From Calamus simplicifolius (Eukaryota > Streptophyta > Magnoliopsida > Arecales > Arecaceae), in contig UESW01004771.1 in assembly GCA_900491605.1 (NCBI GenBank), positions 602,958-666,957 of the forward strand: DNA of 64,000 bases. The letters are read 5' to 3'. Positions 34,090 through 45,948 of this stretch are shown here, in pieces. The stretch's first letter is position 1. Every line of letters starts with the position of its first letter. Below the pieces are notes generated by a model. The model ran no database searches and was not told the origin of the DNA. It saw nothing but the letters and a program-made list of their open reading frames with translations. The position numbers and the translations under genes are program-made.

Positions 34090-35004
34090 CTATATGCCAA
34101 TTCAAGAAGGTGGTCTCGGGATTCAATCCTTGATGGCCAGGCGTCAAGCTCTATTGGCCAGACATGCATCACGTTTTCTCCTAGAACCGCAATGTCTTTG
34201 GAGCTCCGTGATGCATGCAAGATATGGTGATTGAAAGTCTGGGGAGTACATAATGCCGCTCCGGGAGTGTTCCTCCTTTTGAAAGGAGGTGTGTTAATTT
34301 GGTGACTCTATCATGAAGAATATCTCTTGGATGATTGGTGATGGTCATTCTATTGACGCTATCCAGGATGCTTGGATTTCTGAGCTCTCTCTATCTTGGT
34401 GGCCCTCATTTATCAGTATTGATGTCTCCATCGACTTGAGGGTTAAGGATTTGATCTCATCAGATCCCCCTCCTGGCATACCCCCACGGTAACCAGTCTC
34501 TTTAGTAAGGAACTCTCTTAGTGGATTCTCTCGATTCCTCGGTCCCTCGGCTGACGTTAGGCTATGGCAGAGATCCTCCTCTCTAGGGCCCCTTTTAGGG
34601 ACCTTATGAAGATCTTTAGGCCTCAGCCCCAGGAAACGAAGGATGCTGCGTAGATCTGGTCGCTCCCCACTCTTCCCAGGGTTTAGCTTTTTATCTGGAA
34701 GTTTCTTTGGGATTGCCTTCCGATGAGTGCCCTGCTCTCTCGTAGGGGTGTGTCTATCCAGCCGATTTGCCCCTTGTGTGGTTTGGAGGACGAGTCTATC
34801 GACCATGCTATCTTCAAATGTCCAAGAGCTAGACAGATTTGGCACCTGATGGGCTATAGTTATAGAGTGGATGCTTATGGTTCCCCATGTCCTCTCTTTT
34901 TTCAGGATCTTCGGATGGCTCCTCAGCATAAATGTGGTCTTTGGGCGGTCACGGCTTACCATATTTGGTTAACGAGGAACCAGATTATATTCTCGGAGGA
35001 CTTT
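34090..35004 (+). pseudogene. LINE (non-LTR retrotransposon) C-terminal fragment
   Basis: Plus-strand frames carry the post-RT region of plant L1-like ORF2. First comes PIQEGGLGIQSLMARRQALL (34095 on), typical of the segment after RT. Near 34320 is a WMIGDGHSIDAIQDAWI string. Last is the zinc-binding RT-associated domain (PF13966-like) with CPLCGLEDESIDHAIFKCP at about 34765-34825. Stops and frameshifts interrupt it, and the 5' part is missing. It ends abruptly where the LTR of element D begins at 35005, so D inserted into it. Any remainder would lie beyond the right edge of the window. Confidence 0.75.
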
Positions 35005-36199
35005 TGATGCAGGACCGATTCGCATGCAAGTAATTTTTTTCTTTTTTTAATAATTAATAATTACAGTTGATTATTCTCCTAAAGTAATAGCCTAAGTGGG
35101 ATTCAGAAAAATTCACAGTAAATTCCGCACGCGAAACAGTTCCTACAAAAATAAGAAAGAAGGACCACCGAGGCTAAGAAGCCCCGATAGGGCTTGCTCT
35201 CATACAATAAAGTTACTAGTAGATTAGAGGGGTGTACCTGGCAAGAGGGGGAAGATCAAAGTATTAAAGGGGTTGCTCTGCCTGGTGGATGTGCCCTAGA
35301 TGACCAAGCCTTGAGCCCATGGATCTGCAGCCAAGTATCTGCTGACCTGGATGACGATCACCTTGAATCCTGGATTCGTGGCTACTGAGGAATCTGCAAG
35401 ATCACCATACAAGGGTTAAAGAATAATAGAGAAAATTTAGAATAGAGGCAAATAGATAAGGAAGGAGTAGAGAAAAGGAGAGGCTGGCCAAGGGCTCTTG
35501 GGCATCCACTATTGGAAGACAAAGGTGGCGGCCAGGGTTTCTCCTGGAGACTTGGGATATTGGCATGCGCAGGAGGAGGGAAACAAGAGCACCAAAGAAC
35601 CAATTAACAAAAATCACAATAACTCAAAACTTGGATTGATTGATTAATAATAAAAGATACATCATTCATACAAGAGGGTCTCTTTTACAGAGCAAGAGAC
35701 TTGGGGCCCAAGAAAATACATATATGGAAAGAGAGAAAAAAAGGCACCATAATCAAATTTGGCATGAAATCTGCAACGTCCAGATGAGGAAGGTGATCTT
35801 CTAGATGCAATCAGCGGCAGCTGGATTCGGCATAAAATCTGTGGCGTCCAAATGAGAAAAATGATCATCCATATTAGAAAGGTTGCTTGCTCTGCCAGGT
35901 GGCATGTGGGCTGCTTGAAATAGGTGTGGCACCAACTTAAATTTAACAGCTGCTTTGTCTGACTGTGATGGCCTTGTCTTCTACTCCAATACTGATGTCT
36001 CCTCTTGTAAGCTGATGAACTTACTACATAACTCATATTAAAATAAACTGAACTGGATAGGACTCAATTTAGAATAAAATGAACTGGACGGGACTCAAAA
36101 TAAACTAAACTTTATTTTCTAACTCAAGACTTGAATCATAACTAATCATATATCCACAGAGGGTTAAGAATCCTCTACTTGATCCTATTGCTTGCACCA
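35005..36199 (-). repeat. Element D 3' LTR (~1195 bp)
   Basis: The left end is TGATGCAGGACC, interrupting the LINE. The right end is CTTGCACCA, so on the minus strand the LTR begins TGGTGCAAG and ends CCTGCATCA, an imperfect terminal inverted repeat. On the minus strand it is preceded by a short purine-rich CCCGGAAGAATTGG stretch (likely PPT) after the pol stop codon. The partner LTR is outside the window, so the ends are inferred. It contains no convincing gene. Confidence 0.65.
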
Positions 36200-36252
36200 A
36201 TTCTTCCGGGATGGAAAGAACTCGACCCCGTCGAGTATGGGTCATTATGGCT

Positions 36253-37371
36253 CTAGTATCTCTCTAGTAGGTCTGGATCGAGGTGTTGCAAGTCCTCTCG
36301 AGTAATCCATGAATCATCAGATTTGGGGCGACCCTGCCATCGGACCAGGTAGCATTGATAACCGCGGTTCTGGATCGTAATGGCTTGATCGTTTAGGATA
36401 CGCTTAATCTGCTCTCCTCGCTTAGGTAAAATTGGTGGTGGACACTCTTGGGTAGGTTTGCTTATAAAAGGAGGGTTAGGTCCAAAGTACTCACTAGGAA
36501 TCGCTGCCGGTTCCCTATATTCTACTAGGTCTGCAATATTGAAGGTAGAGCTAATGTCCCAATCCGAGGGTAGATCTAGCACATAGGCATTGGGTCCTAC
36601 CTTCTCTATTATTTTAAAGGGATTAGCTCCGTGAGTGTAAAGTTTCTTAATAGTACATGGTAAGAACCGTTCAGACCTAAGCCTAACCATGACATAATCC
36701 CCTACACCGAACTCTTTGGCTCTTCTTCTTGAGCTTGCCAGTCTTTTATAAGTTTCATTACTTAGATTTATTTTCTGGCTAATGTCCTTATGTAAGTCTT
36801 TGATATATTGTGCAAATGCTTGTGCGGACTCTGAGACTTGTGTGTGGAGGAGTAAAGGAATTAGATCAAGTGGACGATTAGGCTTGTACCCATGGACTAT
36901 CTCAAATGGACTCTTACCCGTGGACCTATTCACTGAGCTATTGTAGGCGAACTCTGCACGAGGCAGTAATAAATCCCATGTCCCTAGGTGTTCACCTATA
37001 AGGTACCTAAGAAGGTTTCCTAGACTACGGTTCACCACTTCAGTTTGCCCATCCGTTTGGGGGTGAAAGGCTATGGAAAAATTAAGTTTAGTCCCTAACA
37101 GATGCCATAGCGTCTTCCAAAATTAGCTGGTGAACCTAACATCCCTATCAGAAACAATGGTCTTAGGTAGGCCATGGAGCTTGACCACGTTGTCTAAGAA
37201 AAGTCGGGCTATCCTAGGCACGTCAAAGGTTTGCGAACAAGGGATGAAATGAGCTATCTTAGAGAGCCTATCGACCACTACAAAGATGGAGTCGTGCTTC
37301 TTCTGGGTTTTAGGTAATCCTAGAATGAAGTCCATACTGAGGTCTTGCCAAGGACGATCAGGTATTGGCAA
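36253..37371 (-). pseudogene. Element D integrase core and C-terminal chromodomain
   Basis: One frame with a single internal stop codon near 37123. The core (37123-37371) has PWQDLSMDFILGLPKTQ and VVVDRLSKIAHFIPC, with TIVSDRDVRF at the second catalytic Asp. The C-terminal part (36253-37038) has AEFAYNSSVNRSTGKSPFE and a GDYVMVRL string. It ends in a chromodomain with YLVRWQGRPKSDDSWITRE and LDPDLLERY. Chromodomains can steer integration to particular chromatin. The usual Glu region lies between the two open parts. Confidence 0.85.
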
Positions 37372-37392
37372 AGGAGTATATAGACTGGTGTT

Positions 37393-38316
37393 CTACTTCT
37401 GATGTTTTGCAACGGCACAAGTTCGACATCGGGCTATTATCAGAGCAACGAGCCTTTTTAATTCTGGCCAGTAAAATTGGTCCTCTATCGCTAGAATAGT
37501 CTTATCTCTTCTAAAATGACCAGCTAATCCCCCAGCATGCGTTTCCCAGACTAAGAATTCTCTAAGTGACGTCCTAGGGATACAAAGTCTATTGCCCCTA
37601 AAAAGGTAACCATCCTGGACGGTATAATCTCCACTGGTACTAGATGGCCCTAGCTGAAGGATCTTATGAATTTTACCAAAGTCATGACAGGTCTCATACT
37701 CATCTTTTATCCAATCGAATCCTATAACTTCGGTGCTAACAGTACTCAACAACAAAGACTTACGGCTTAGGGCATCTGCTACCTTATTTTCTATATCGGC
37801 ACGGTGTTTCAGGATAAAAGTGTATGCCTGAATGTATTCAAACCATTTGCCGTGCCTAGAATTTAGCTTCTTTTTGGAGTTCAAAAATTGGAGTGCCTCA
37901 TGATCAGAAAATAAGACAAACTCCTGCGGTAGTAAGTAATGTCTCCAATACTTAAGGGCTTGTACTACCGCATAGAATTCATTATCATTGGTGGAATATT
38001 TAAGTTTAGCTTCATTTAGTTTTTTACTAAAGAAAGCTATGGAATGATTTTCTTGGCTTAACACTCCACCTATGCCTACTCCTGATGCATCGCACGCAAC
38101 CTCAAACACCTTAGAAAAGTCTGGAAGTCTAAGTATAGGTGCATGAGTCATCCTATCCTTAAGCTCTAGGAAGGCCTTATTAGCTGACTTAGTCCACTCA
38201 AAATTATCCTTCCTAATACAATCAGTGATGGGTGCAACGATGGTGCTAAATCTCCTAATGAATCTCCTGTAAAAGGTTGCTAGGCCATGGAAGCTGCGGA
38301 CATCATGGATGTTCAT
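37393..38316 (-). pseudogene. Element D RNase H and integrase zinc-binding region
   Basis: A 307-codon open frame in phase with the integrase, separated from it by one TAG near 37393. It contains the end of the RT connection, then RNase H with IAFFSKKLNEAKLKYSTND, a FSDHEALQFL string and RADIENKVADALSRK. The integrase H2C2 zinc region follows, with THAGGLAGHFRRDKT and CRTCAVAKHQK. A frameshift at about 38316-38331 separates it from the RT part. Confidence 0.85.
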
Positions 38317-38330
38317 GGGTATCGGCCACT

Positions 38331-38756
38331 CTACGACCGACCTAACCTTTTAGGATCCGCTGAAATACCTTCTGGGGTTACCACAAAACCTAGAAAGATA
38401 ACCCTATGCGTCATGAAATCACACTTCTTAAGGTTTGCATATAGGCTATTCTCTCTAAGGGTCTGACAGATTAATCTGAGATGGTTAAGATGGTCCTCTT
38501 TGGTCTTGCTATAAATTAATATATCATAAAAATAGACCACTAAGAATTTTTTCGTGTACTCTTTCAGGACCTGGGTCATGATTCTCATGAATGTGCTAGG
38601 TGCGTTTAACAGCCCAAAAGGCATCACGACCCACTCAAACATACCATCTCTAGTCTTAAATGCAGTCTTCCACTCATTCCCTGGTCTAATTCTAACATGA
38701 TGGTAGCCACTGTTAAGGTCTATTTTGAAAAAGATAGTGGCACCCGCCATCATGTC
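38331..38756 (-). pseudogene. Element D reverse transcriptase, C-terminal half
   Basis: It begins exactly at the element E insertion and continues RT with FFKIDLNSGYHHVRIRPG and VVMPFGLLNAPSTFMRIM. At the catalytic site the sequence reads VVYFYDILIYSK where the family has two Asp, so the first Asp is Tyr. The upstream half of the domain is at 48843-49147. Confidence 0.85.
38752..38756. repeat. Target-site duplication of element E, left copy (ATGTC)
   Basis: Identical to 48843-48847. It proves that E inserted as a unit into the RT domain of D. Confidence 0.88.
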
Positions 38757-40134
38757 TGTTGGTCCAGATAGCAACCCAAGAGAGGGGGTGAATTGGGTTT
38801 TTCAAAAATTAAACTCCTTTTAAAAATAATCCCCCAATGGAAGTGAAAACTTAGATGTATACGAATTAAAACAGAGTATGCAAGAATAGAGAGTAAGAGA
38901 CAAGGAAACAATCACGGCAAACACAAGAAGTTTTATAGTGGTTCGGTGTACCTACACCTACATCCACTCCCAAGTACCTCTTGGGTCCACACTATAATCA
39001 ATCTGATTACAGCAGAGTTGTTTTGCAAGCTCACAACTCAAACTTATTATTTTCCGGGCGCACAATGAACCCAGCTGGTTTTCAAGGCTCACCAGCACAC
39101 AACCTTACAACACAAGCAAACTGCTTGCACAAGGCTAACAGCCTCAACGGAATCAATCCTCCGATTGACCCAGCAAACAATAACGTTTTTACAAGTTTAA
39201 AAGCTCCTCCAATGAGCAAATATACAATAATTAAACAAGAATAAAGAGATAGGAATCAAAGCTTGATTTGCAGATCTTGATGGCTTGCTTCTTCTCTTCT
39301 CTTGAGTGGATCTTCCTTTAGAATGCTCTTGAAGCTCCAAAGATCAGAAAGCTAGGGCTTGCTTCTTCTCTTCTCTTGAGTGGATCTTCCTTTAGAATGC
39401 TCTTGAAGCTCTGAAGATCAGAAAGCTAGGGCTTGCTTCTTCTCTTGAGATTTCTTCAAAATGAAACCACGAAAGCTTGAAATCTCTCTCTTTTCTTTTA
39501 GGGAATTAGTATAATCTTTCCTTTCAAATCCTTCCTCTTTTCTCTTTTGATTTTCTGATGGATTTCAAAGGTTTTTCTCTATTCTTTTTTTCTTTATCTC
39601 GGATACAACAGAAAACCCCTTCTTATAGATCTTCTTAATCCATAAATAGCTGAAAACTATCCGTTAGAAACAAGTGTAAGAAGGATTAGAACCAAAAATA
39701 GTAATAGCCGTTGGGATTAAAAAGATAAAAGTAGAGTTTAGAGACGTTCTGACAGTTCTAGAGTTGTATCTGACAAACTGGAGTCGACTCTAACTTTTCT
39801 GGAGTCGGCTCTAAATCGAAAATCCCCAATCCGCTCGATCTGGAGTCGTCTTTGACTTTTCTGGGGTCAACACAAAAATTTTCTGGAGTCGACTCTAACA
39901 GTTCGGGTGTCGACTCTAAGTCTATACCGATTTCCGAAGTCGACTCTGCGATTCCATGTGTCGACTCTAATGTCTGCAATCTTACATTAGATTCGAACTA
40001 GAATTTGATTTGTCTAGTGATTTTGATTAATGAATCAAATCATAAACTGAAAAATTTAATCAAAATCATTAGTAACATCAAATGTTATACTCAAATAGTT
40101 TTGTTAATCATCAAAATCAACAATTGGGTCAACA
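38757..40134 (-). repeat. Element E 3' LTR (1378 bp)
   Basis: Near-identical by eye to 47460-48842. It contains a 73-bp tandem duplication with an extra partial copy (from about 39289), a minus-strand TATA-like TATAAG near 39625, and a cluster of GAGTCGACTC-type motifs at about 39780-39970, upstream of that TATA in the transcribed direction. An ORF at 38981-39244, repeated in the other LTR, is not considered a gene. Confidence 0.9.
39780..39970. promoter_or_regulatory. Cluster of GAGTCGACTC-type motifs in element E 3' LTR
   Basis: About nine copies of AGTCG(A/G)CTC-like sites within 190 bp, several being the perfect palindrome GAGTCGACTC, spaced 15-35 bp apart. They lie upstream of the LTR TATA box in the direction of transcription, in U3. 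The same cluster is at 48484-48672 in the other LTR. A role as protein-binding sites is inferred. Confidence 0.5.
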
Positions 40135-40149
40135 ATCTCCCCCTTTTTG
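40135..40149 (-). other. Polypurine tract of element E
   Basis: On the minus strand it reads AAAAAGGGGGAGAT directly before the 3' LTR. A nearly identical tract adjoins the 3' LTR of element F at 51972-51985. Confidence 0.85.
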
Positions 40150-40859
40150 ATGATGATAAAAACTTTGAGTATATGCATTAAAAATTCATTTGAACTAAGA
40201 ATTATAAACATTGTTAAAGCTTTAAAACTTCCTAACAGAGAATTTGATGCCAAGTTTCAAAATGAACTTTAAAAACATACTTGAGTTTTATTATAAATAA
40301 CAATCAAGATGATTTAACTTTTTCATAGAAAATCATTAAGCTCCCCATGCATTAAATAACTCCCTCTATGCAAGGTACATGTAAATAAACTGAAATCGAT
40401 TGATCATATTATTTGATACCAATTGATTAGAAATTATAAATTCTCTCTCCCTTTTGAGATATGCCAATTTATAAATCTTATATTCTTTTATTTTCTCTCT
40501 CCTTTATGCATATACACTTTTCTCTCCCCCTTTTTTGTTATCAGCAATAAGGTGAGTTTAAAAACAATAATGTAGGTTATCAGAGCGAGGTTGTTGGTTC
40601 ATCCAATCATAGAGATAGTAAACTTCATTCATTATAATCGCTTCGCATAGACATATTTGCAAAAAAGATAATTATATTTCAATTCAAGATGCAGTACATG
40701 TGTCTATCAAAATACATTCATAGTAAGATACCATATCAAGTAGAAAATCCTAGATACAAGCTATCAAAGTATAGTAAACTAGAAATCCTAAGAGGTTAGG
40801 GTAGGATAGGATTAGATAGGGTATCACAATAGGAAATAGAAGGTCAATCAAACATGTTT

Positions 40860-42345
40860 GTATACAATTTTCTTCAGATGACCTATCAGCTCCATAATCT
40901 CATCCTTTTGTGATTTCTTAAAGCCTTCAAGACAATCTTCAATCATAATCACAGCAAAATCTATATCTCTTCTCAACTGACCAGTAGCATCAAGATAAGC
41001 TCTCGATCCATCTGCGATCCCTTAATCTTTCAAAAATCTTATGAAGCTCAGATGACAAGGTATCCACATATCGATCCAAAGTAGATGCAATCAAGTCAAG
41101 TTTAGAACATATATCTTCCTTAAACTGTCTGAAGTCATTTCTCAACTAACAAATATCATTGCTCCTCTGACTGTCATACTCAGCTAATAATGCTCTGAGC
41201 TGACCAATCTGCTCATCAAAAATCTCCCAGAAATAAATGCTGTCTGAGGTGGAGGTGAAGAATATGTGCTCGGTCCAGCCTCAGAAGGTCCAGCAGTAGA
41301 TGGTCCCGCAATAGATGGGTCAGGGACTGATGGTCCCGCAACTGATGGTCCAGGGATGTCCTCTACTCTGGCCTCCTCAACTCTGGCCTCCCGACCTCCT
41401 TTTATCCAATTATCCATTTATCTTTCTAAAGCCCATACGGTGAATGGTAGAGACAATGTAGTAATCTGTATGCCTTAATTTCTCAGTGGCTCATTGTCCA
41501 TGATCAACACACCTTGGCTTCTGAATACCAAAGTCAGAATCATACCATAAGGCAATGTAGATCTCTTCTTGGTTGCTACCTCTGCCATATAGCCTATCAT
41601 CATCCTAGCTAAGTTTACTGGCTACCCGGTGATGATGCAATCCATCAACAAGATGTCTCACTCCGAGACATACTCAAATCTGCCTATCTTTGGAAACAAT
41701 ATCCTCCCGCAGATGTTGTGAAGAAGCCTGAGTTCAAATTCAGTTGATTTGCCAAAATCTCCTCAAACTCAGATACTTCTCTCCCCAACATCCTAGATAG
41801 GACGCCACTACGATCATCATGCTGATACTCATTTATTCCAATAGTGGGCATCTCTAACAAATTTCCAAGGGTCTCGGCAGTGATTACAACTCTTGTTCCT
41901 CTAACAAAACTTACTAAACCTCCCTCTCCTCTACTCAAATCATTGTAAAACTCTCTTACAAGGGCAGGGTAGGTAGGAACATCCAAAGAACAAACTTTCT
42001 CCCATCCCATTTCCTTCAATTGACGGCCAATAGTAAAACCCTCCGAAGCAAAGAAATCGAAATTAACTTTTCTTCCGTAGTGATGGCCTTACCCGCTAAT
42101 TGGTCGACACGTGGAGAAGATGGAGAAGGTGGAGAAGCTTCTTGAGTGGTAGATGATGAAGATGACGCCGCTTGCCTTCGAATCGTCCTTTTTCTCATGG
42201 GAATGGCCGAACCTCCAACAATTGCATGCCTTTTAGGAGCCATGGGATTTGATTGGAATGAGTAATCAAGGGATTTGAAGGGTTTAGAGGGGATGGAATT
42301 GGTTTGGAATGGCTCTAGAGATATTTTAGAGACGATAGGGTTCAT
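40860..42345 (-). pseudogene. Element E third ORF downstream of pol (PF20167-like plant transposon protein), frameshifted
   Basis: Minus-strand frames form one gene. The likely start is ATG at 42243 (MAPKRHAIVGG), with a Ser/Arg-rich N-terminus. After a frameshift comes a core (41684-42019) with EKVCSLDVPTYPALVREFYN and ITAETLGNLLEMP. It resembles the 'putative plant transposon protein' family (Pfam PF20167), a match from memory. The C-terminal part (41184-41417) is rich in repeated GPS units. In SIRE elements this position holds an env-like ORF, but here I see no clear membrane segments or signal peptide. F has the same gene at 52536-53795. Function unknown. Confidence 0.6.
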
Positions 42346-42349
42346 TTAG

Positions 42350-42548
42350 GTGTCGACTCTGCCTTTTATTTTTGACCTAGGTTCACTTAGAGTCAACTCC
42401 CACAAAGCGAGGTGTCGGCTCCGAACCAGAAAATCTGTCAGTGCCCGAATTGGAGTCGGCTCTGCAGAAGCTGGAGTCGGCTCTAATTGCCCAGACAAAA
42501 CATTAAAAATAAAGGTGTCGACTCCACAAACTGAAGGTGTTGACTCCA
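42350..42548. promoter_or_regulatory. Cluster of GAGTCGACTC-type motifs upstream of the third ORF of element E
   Basis: At least seven TGTCGACTC, AGTCGGCTC or related sites in 200 bp, directly upstream of the third ORF on its strand. This is the same motif family as in the LTRs, though it is ~2.4 kb from the nearest LTR. F has the equivalent cluster at 53879-54030. Confidence 0.5.
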
Positions 42549-42779
42549 TAATAGTTTCAGTAAAAATTTGAATTTCAAGGATCTGAAACCGATCAAATTA
42601 ATCATCAAACTCTAGATAAGTGTTCCTTAATCAATTGGAGAAATAATGAATCAAATTTCTAGATAAATTTCCTTATTGGACATAGAGGATTTTCAAGAAA
42701 TTGATGAAGTCTAGATAGTTGTTGTCCTTAAGAGTTTCAAAAATCATTCTAAAGGATCACAAACTCCTAATTCTCCTCT

Positions 42780-43145
42780 AAGATAACAAAATCTTTCTTC
42801 ACTTAATGGTTTGGTAAATATATCAGCTAATTGTTCTTAGTATTCACATAATCAAGACAAACATCATTATTGGAAACATGTTCTCTATAAAGTGATATCT
42901 AATTTCTATATGTTTAGTTCTTGAGTGTTGAATTGGATTCTTTAGTTAGATTGATTGCACTAGTGTTATCACATCTTATGGGTTTTATCAAGTGTGATAC
43001 CATAGTCTTCAAGTTGTCGCTTAATCCATAGGATTTGAGCACAGCAACTTCCAGCTGCAACATATTCTGCTTCAGCAGTTGATAATGCAACTGAATTTTG
43101 CTTTTTGCTAAACCATGTGATTAAGTTACTTCCTAGAAGTTGGCA
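42780..43145 (-). pseudogene. Element E RNase H
   Basis: The minus strand shows copia RNase H strings: WFSKKQNSVALS at about 43110 and the CCAQILWIKRQLEDYG block at about 43020, with small frameshifts. The equivalent region in F (54222-54611) is open. Confidence 0.7.
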
Positions 43146-43389
43146 TGCACCACTTGTACTTTTTCTATCTAATTTACATCCAGCATAATCAGAATCAGAA
43201 TATGCAATTAGATTTAATGTGAGTCTCTAGAATACCATAAACCTACATTTTTAGTTCCATTTAAGTATCTAAAGATTCTTTTAACAGCAATTAAATGTGA
43301 TTCTTTAGGTTCAGATTGAAATCTAGCACATAAACAAACAGAAAACATAATATCTGGTCTACTTGCTGTTAAATAAAGAAGGGATCCGA

Positions 43390-44301
43390 TTATACCTCGA
43401 TAATACTTTGATCAACCTTTTTACCTTCTTCATCTTTGTCCAGCTTGCATGAAGGACTCATTGGAGTTCCGAGGGGTTTCATTGATTCCATACCAAACTT
43501 CTTGAGTATTTCCTTTGTGTACTTTGTTTGGTTGATAAAATTCCCTCTTTGCTTTGTTTGATTTGGAGTCCAAGGAAGAAGTTGAGTTCTCCCATCATGC
43601 TCATCTCGAATTCTCCCTGCATTAACTTTGCAAATTCTTGACAAAGAGATTGTTAGTAGCACCAAAACAATGTCATCAACATATATTTGTACTACAAGTA
43701 AATCTTTACTTTTCTTTTCAAAAACAAGGTTTTATCAACATTTCCTCTTGTAAAATCATTTTCTAATTAAAAATTTACTTAACTATCATACCAAGCTCTA
43801 GGTGCTTGTTTCAAACCATATAAAGCTTTGTGCAATTTAAAAACGTGATTTGAAATTCGTGATCTTCAAAACCTGGTGGTTGTTCTACATAAACTTCTCA
43901 TTTATAAATCCATTTAAAAATGCGCTTTTAACATCCATTTGAAATAAGTTAAATTCATATGACATGCAAATGCAAGTAATAGCTAATGGCTTCTAATCTA
44001 GCTACAGGTGCAAAGGTTTCATCAAAATCAATACCTTCTTCTTGATTATATCCTTTAGCAACCAATCTAGCTTTGTTTCTAATTACAAGCCATTTTCATC
44101 TAGTTTATTTCTAAAAACCCATTTTGATCCTATTACTGAATGGTTTTTAGGTCTTTCAACTAAGGTCCAAACATTATTTCTTGTAAATTGATTTAGTTCT
44201 TCTTGCATTGCTAACATCCAATTATTATCTTTTTCAGCTTCTTCTATAGTTTTAGGTTCAATTTGTGATACAAATGCAAGATGATTACTAATATTTCTCA
44301 T
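43390..44301 (-). pseudogene. Element E reverse transcriptase (frameshifted)
   Basis: The minus strand begins with NWMLAMQEELNQFTRNNVW and SVIGSKWVFRNKLDENG (44083-44301), the start of copia RT. It continues through broken frames to the catalytic IYVDDI near 43670, which is intact here. It ends with KFGMESMKPLGTPMSPSCKL (43390-43665). Several one-base indels separate the pieces. Confidence 0.82.
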
Positions 44302-44669
44302 TATGATCTAGTCCTTATTCCTTGAGATGGATCGCCTATAATCAATTCCTTAGGATGACTATGAGCATATCTCCAGTCTCTTGGAAGATCTTTATCATTA
44401 TGATCAATATCAATCATCGTCCTTATGTGAGTCATCATCTTTAGCTTTAGGTTCTTGATCTGAAGATACATATTAATTTTTCAAGATCTTTTCAATTATG
44501 TTGTATCTTCCTCATCATCAATTTTTCAGAACTTGATGCTAAAGACTCATCAAAAACTATATGAATGGATTCTTCAACTACTAAGGTTTTCTTGTTAAAT
44601 ACTCTATATGCCTTACTAGTTGTTGAATATCCTAGAAAATTCCTTCATCAGATTTAGCATCAAATTTTC

Positions 44670-45406
44670 CTAAGTTGTTTTTACCATTATTATGAATGAA
44701 ACATTTACATCCAAATGCATGAAAGTATTTATATTTGGTTTTCTTTCATTCCATAATTCATAAGGTGTTTTCTTTAATATTGGTCTTATTAGGGCTCTAT
44801 TTAAGATGTAACATGCTGTGTTAATAGCTTCCGCCCAAAAATACTTTGGTAAGTTGCTTTCACATAGCATGGTACGGGCCATGTCTTCTAGAGTCCTATT
44901 TTTTTTTCAACTACACCATTTTGTTGTGGAGTCCTAGGGGCTGAAAAATTATGATTAATTCCATTTTCAGTGCAGAAATTTTCAAATAAGTGATTTTCAA
45001 ATTCTGTTCCATGATCACTTCTAAGAGATACTATAGTAGTGTTTTTCTCATTTGTGACTTTCTTGAAGAATTTCAGGAATATCGAGAAAGTCTCATCTTT
45101 GTGAGCTAAAAACATTACCCAAGTATATCTAGAGTAATCATCTACAATCACTAGACCATATTTCTTTCCTCCTAGACTTGTGGTTCTAGTTGGTCCAAAA
45201 AGGTCCATGTGAAGTAGCTCTAGTGCCCTAGAAGTTGAAACAATATTTTTAGATTTAAAAGAACTTCTAGTTTGTTTTCCAAATTGACATGCATCACATA
45301 TTTTATTATTTTCAAAATCTAATTTAGGTAATCCTTTAACTAAATCCATTTTAATTAGTTTTGAAATAAGGTGTGTGCTTGCATGACCTAATCTACGATG
45401 CCACAA
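44670..45406 (-). pseudogene. Element E integrase
   Basis: A long frame (44888-45406) holds the pre-integrase zinc motif MWHRRLGHASTHLISKL...CDACQFGKQ. The catalytic core follows, with DLFGPTRTTSLGGKK, VDDYSRYTWVMF and APRTPQQNGVVE at the Glu. A frameshift near 44885 separates the last part (44670-44882, ARTMLCESNLPKYFWAEA). Element F has an identical 70-codon last part. Confidence 0.85.
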
Positions 45407-45639
45407 CCAACTAATTCATTTATGTTAGCATTGTCAGCAATTAAGCAATGATTACTCAAGATAATTTTCAAATCAACTAAGTACACATTGCCATGTTTAC
45501 CAACAAGAATAATGCTATTATCAATGGAATTAGTAATAGTGCAAATAGAAGATTTAAATGAAACATTAAACCTTTTATCACATAATTGACTTATACTAAT
45601 TAATTATGCTTCAAACCATCAACATAAAGTACATTATCA

Positions 45640-45940
45640 ATAATAGATGGAGTTATGCGAACTTACCAAGGCCCATAATTTGACCTTTACCGTTATCGCC
45701 AAACGTAACAACTCCACCTTTTTTTTCAAGGGTGATGAATTCATCTTTGTCACCCGTCATATGTCTTGAGCAGCCACTATCAAGGTACCACTTTTTTTTG
45801 ATCTTTTGGCTACAAGACATTCCTGCAATATATTCAATCTTAACTTTAGGTACCCAAGCTTCTTGGGTCCTTCATGGTTAGAGCAATAAAATTGTTCCTT
45901 TCGGAACCCAAATCTTTTTTATCATGTGGAGTTTTACACA
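45640..45940 (-). pseudogene. Element E protease region
   Basis: Around 45760-45810 the minus strand has KWYLDSGCSRHMTG, the copia aspartic protease active site (DSG). The surrounding frame is broken by small indels. It lies between gag and integrase, as expected. Confidence 0.72.
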
Positions 45941-45948
45941 TATAAGAT

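Noticed and set aside
34345..34962. 205-codon minus-strand ORF
   Set aside because: Antisense to the LINE fragment, whose plus-strand motifs are recognisable; no domain on the minus strand.
38981..39244. 87-codon plus-strand ORF, also at 47684-47947
   Set aside because: It lies in both LTRs of element E, antisense to transcription, with no domain; duplication reflects the LTRs.
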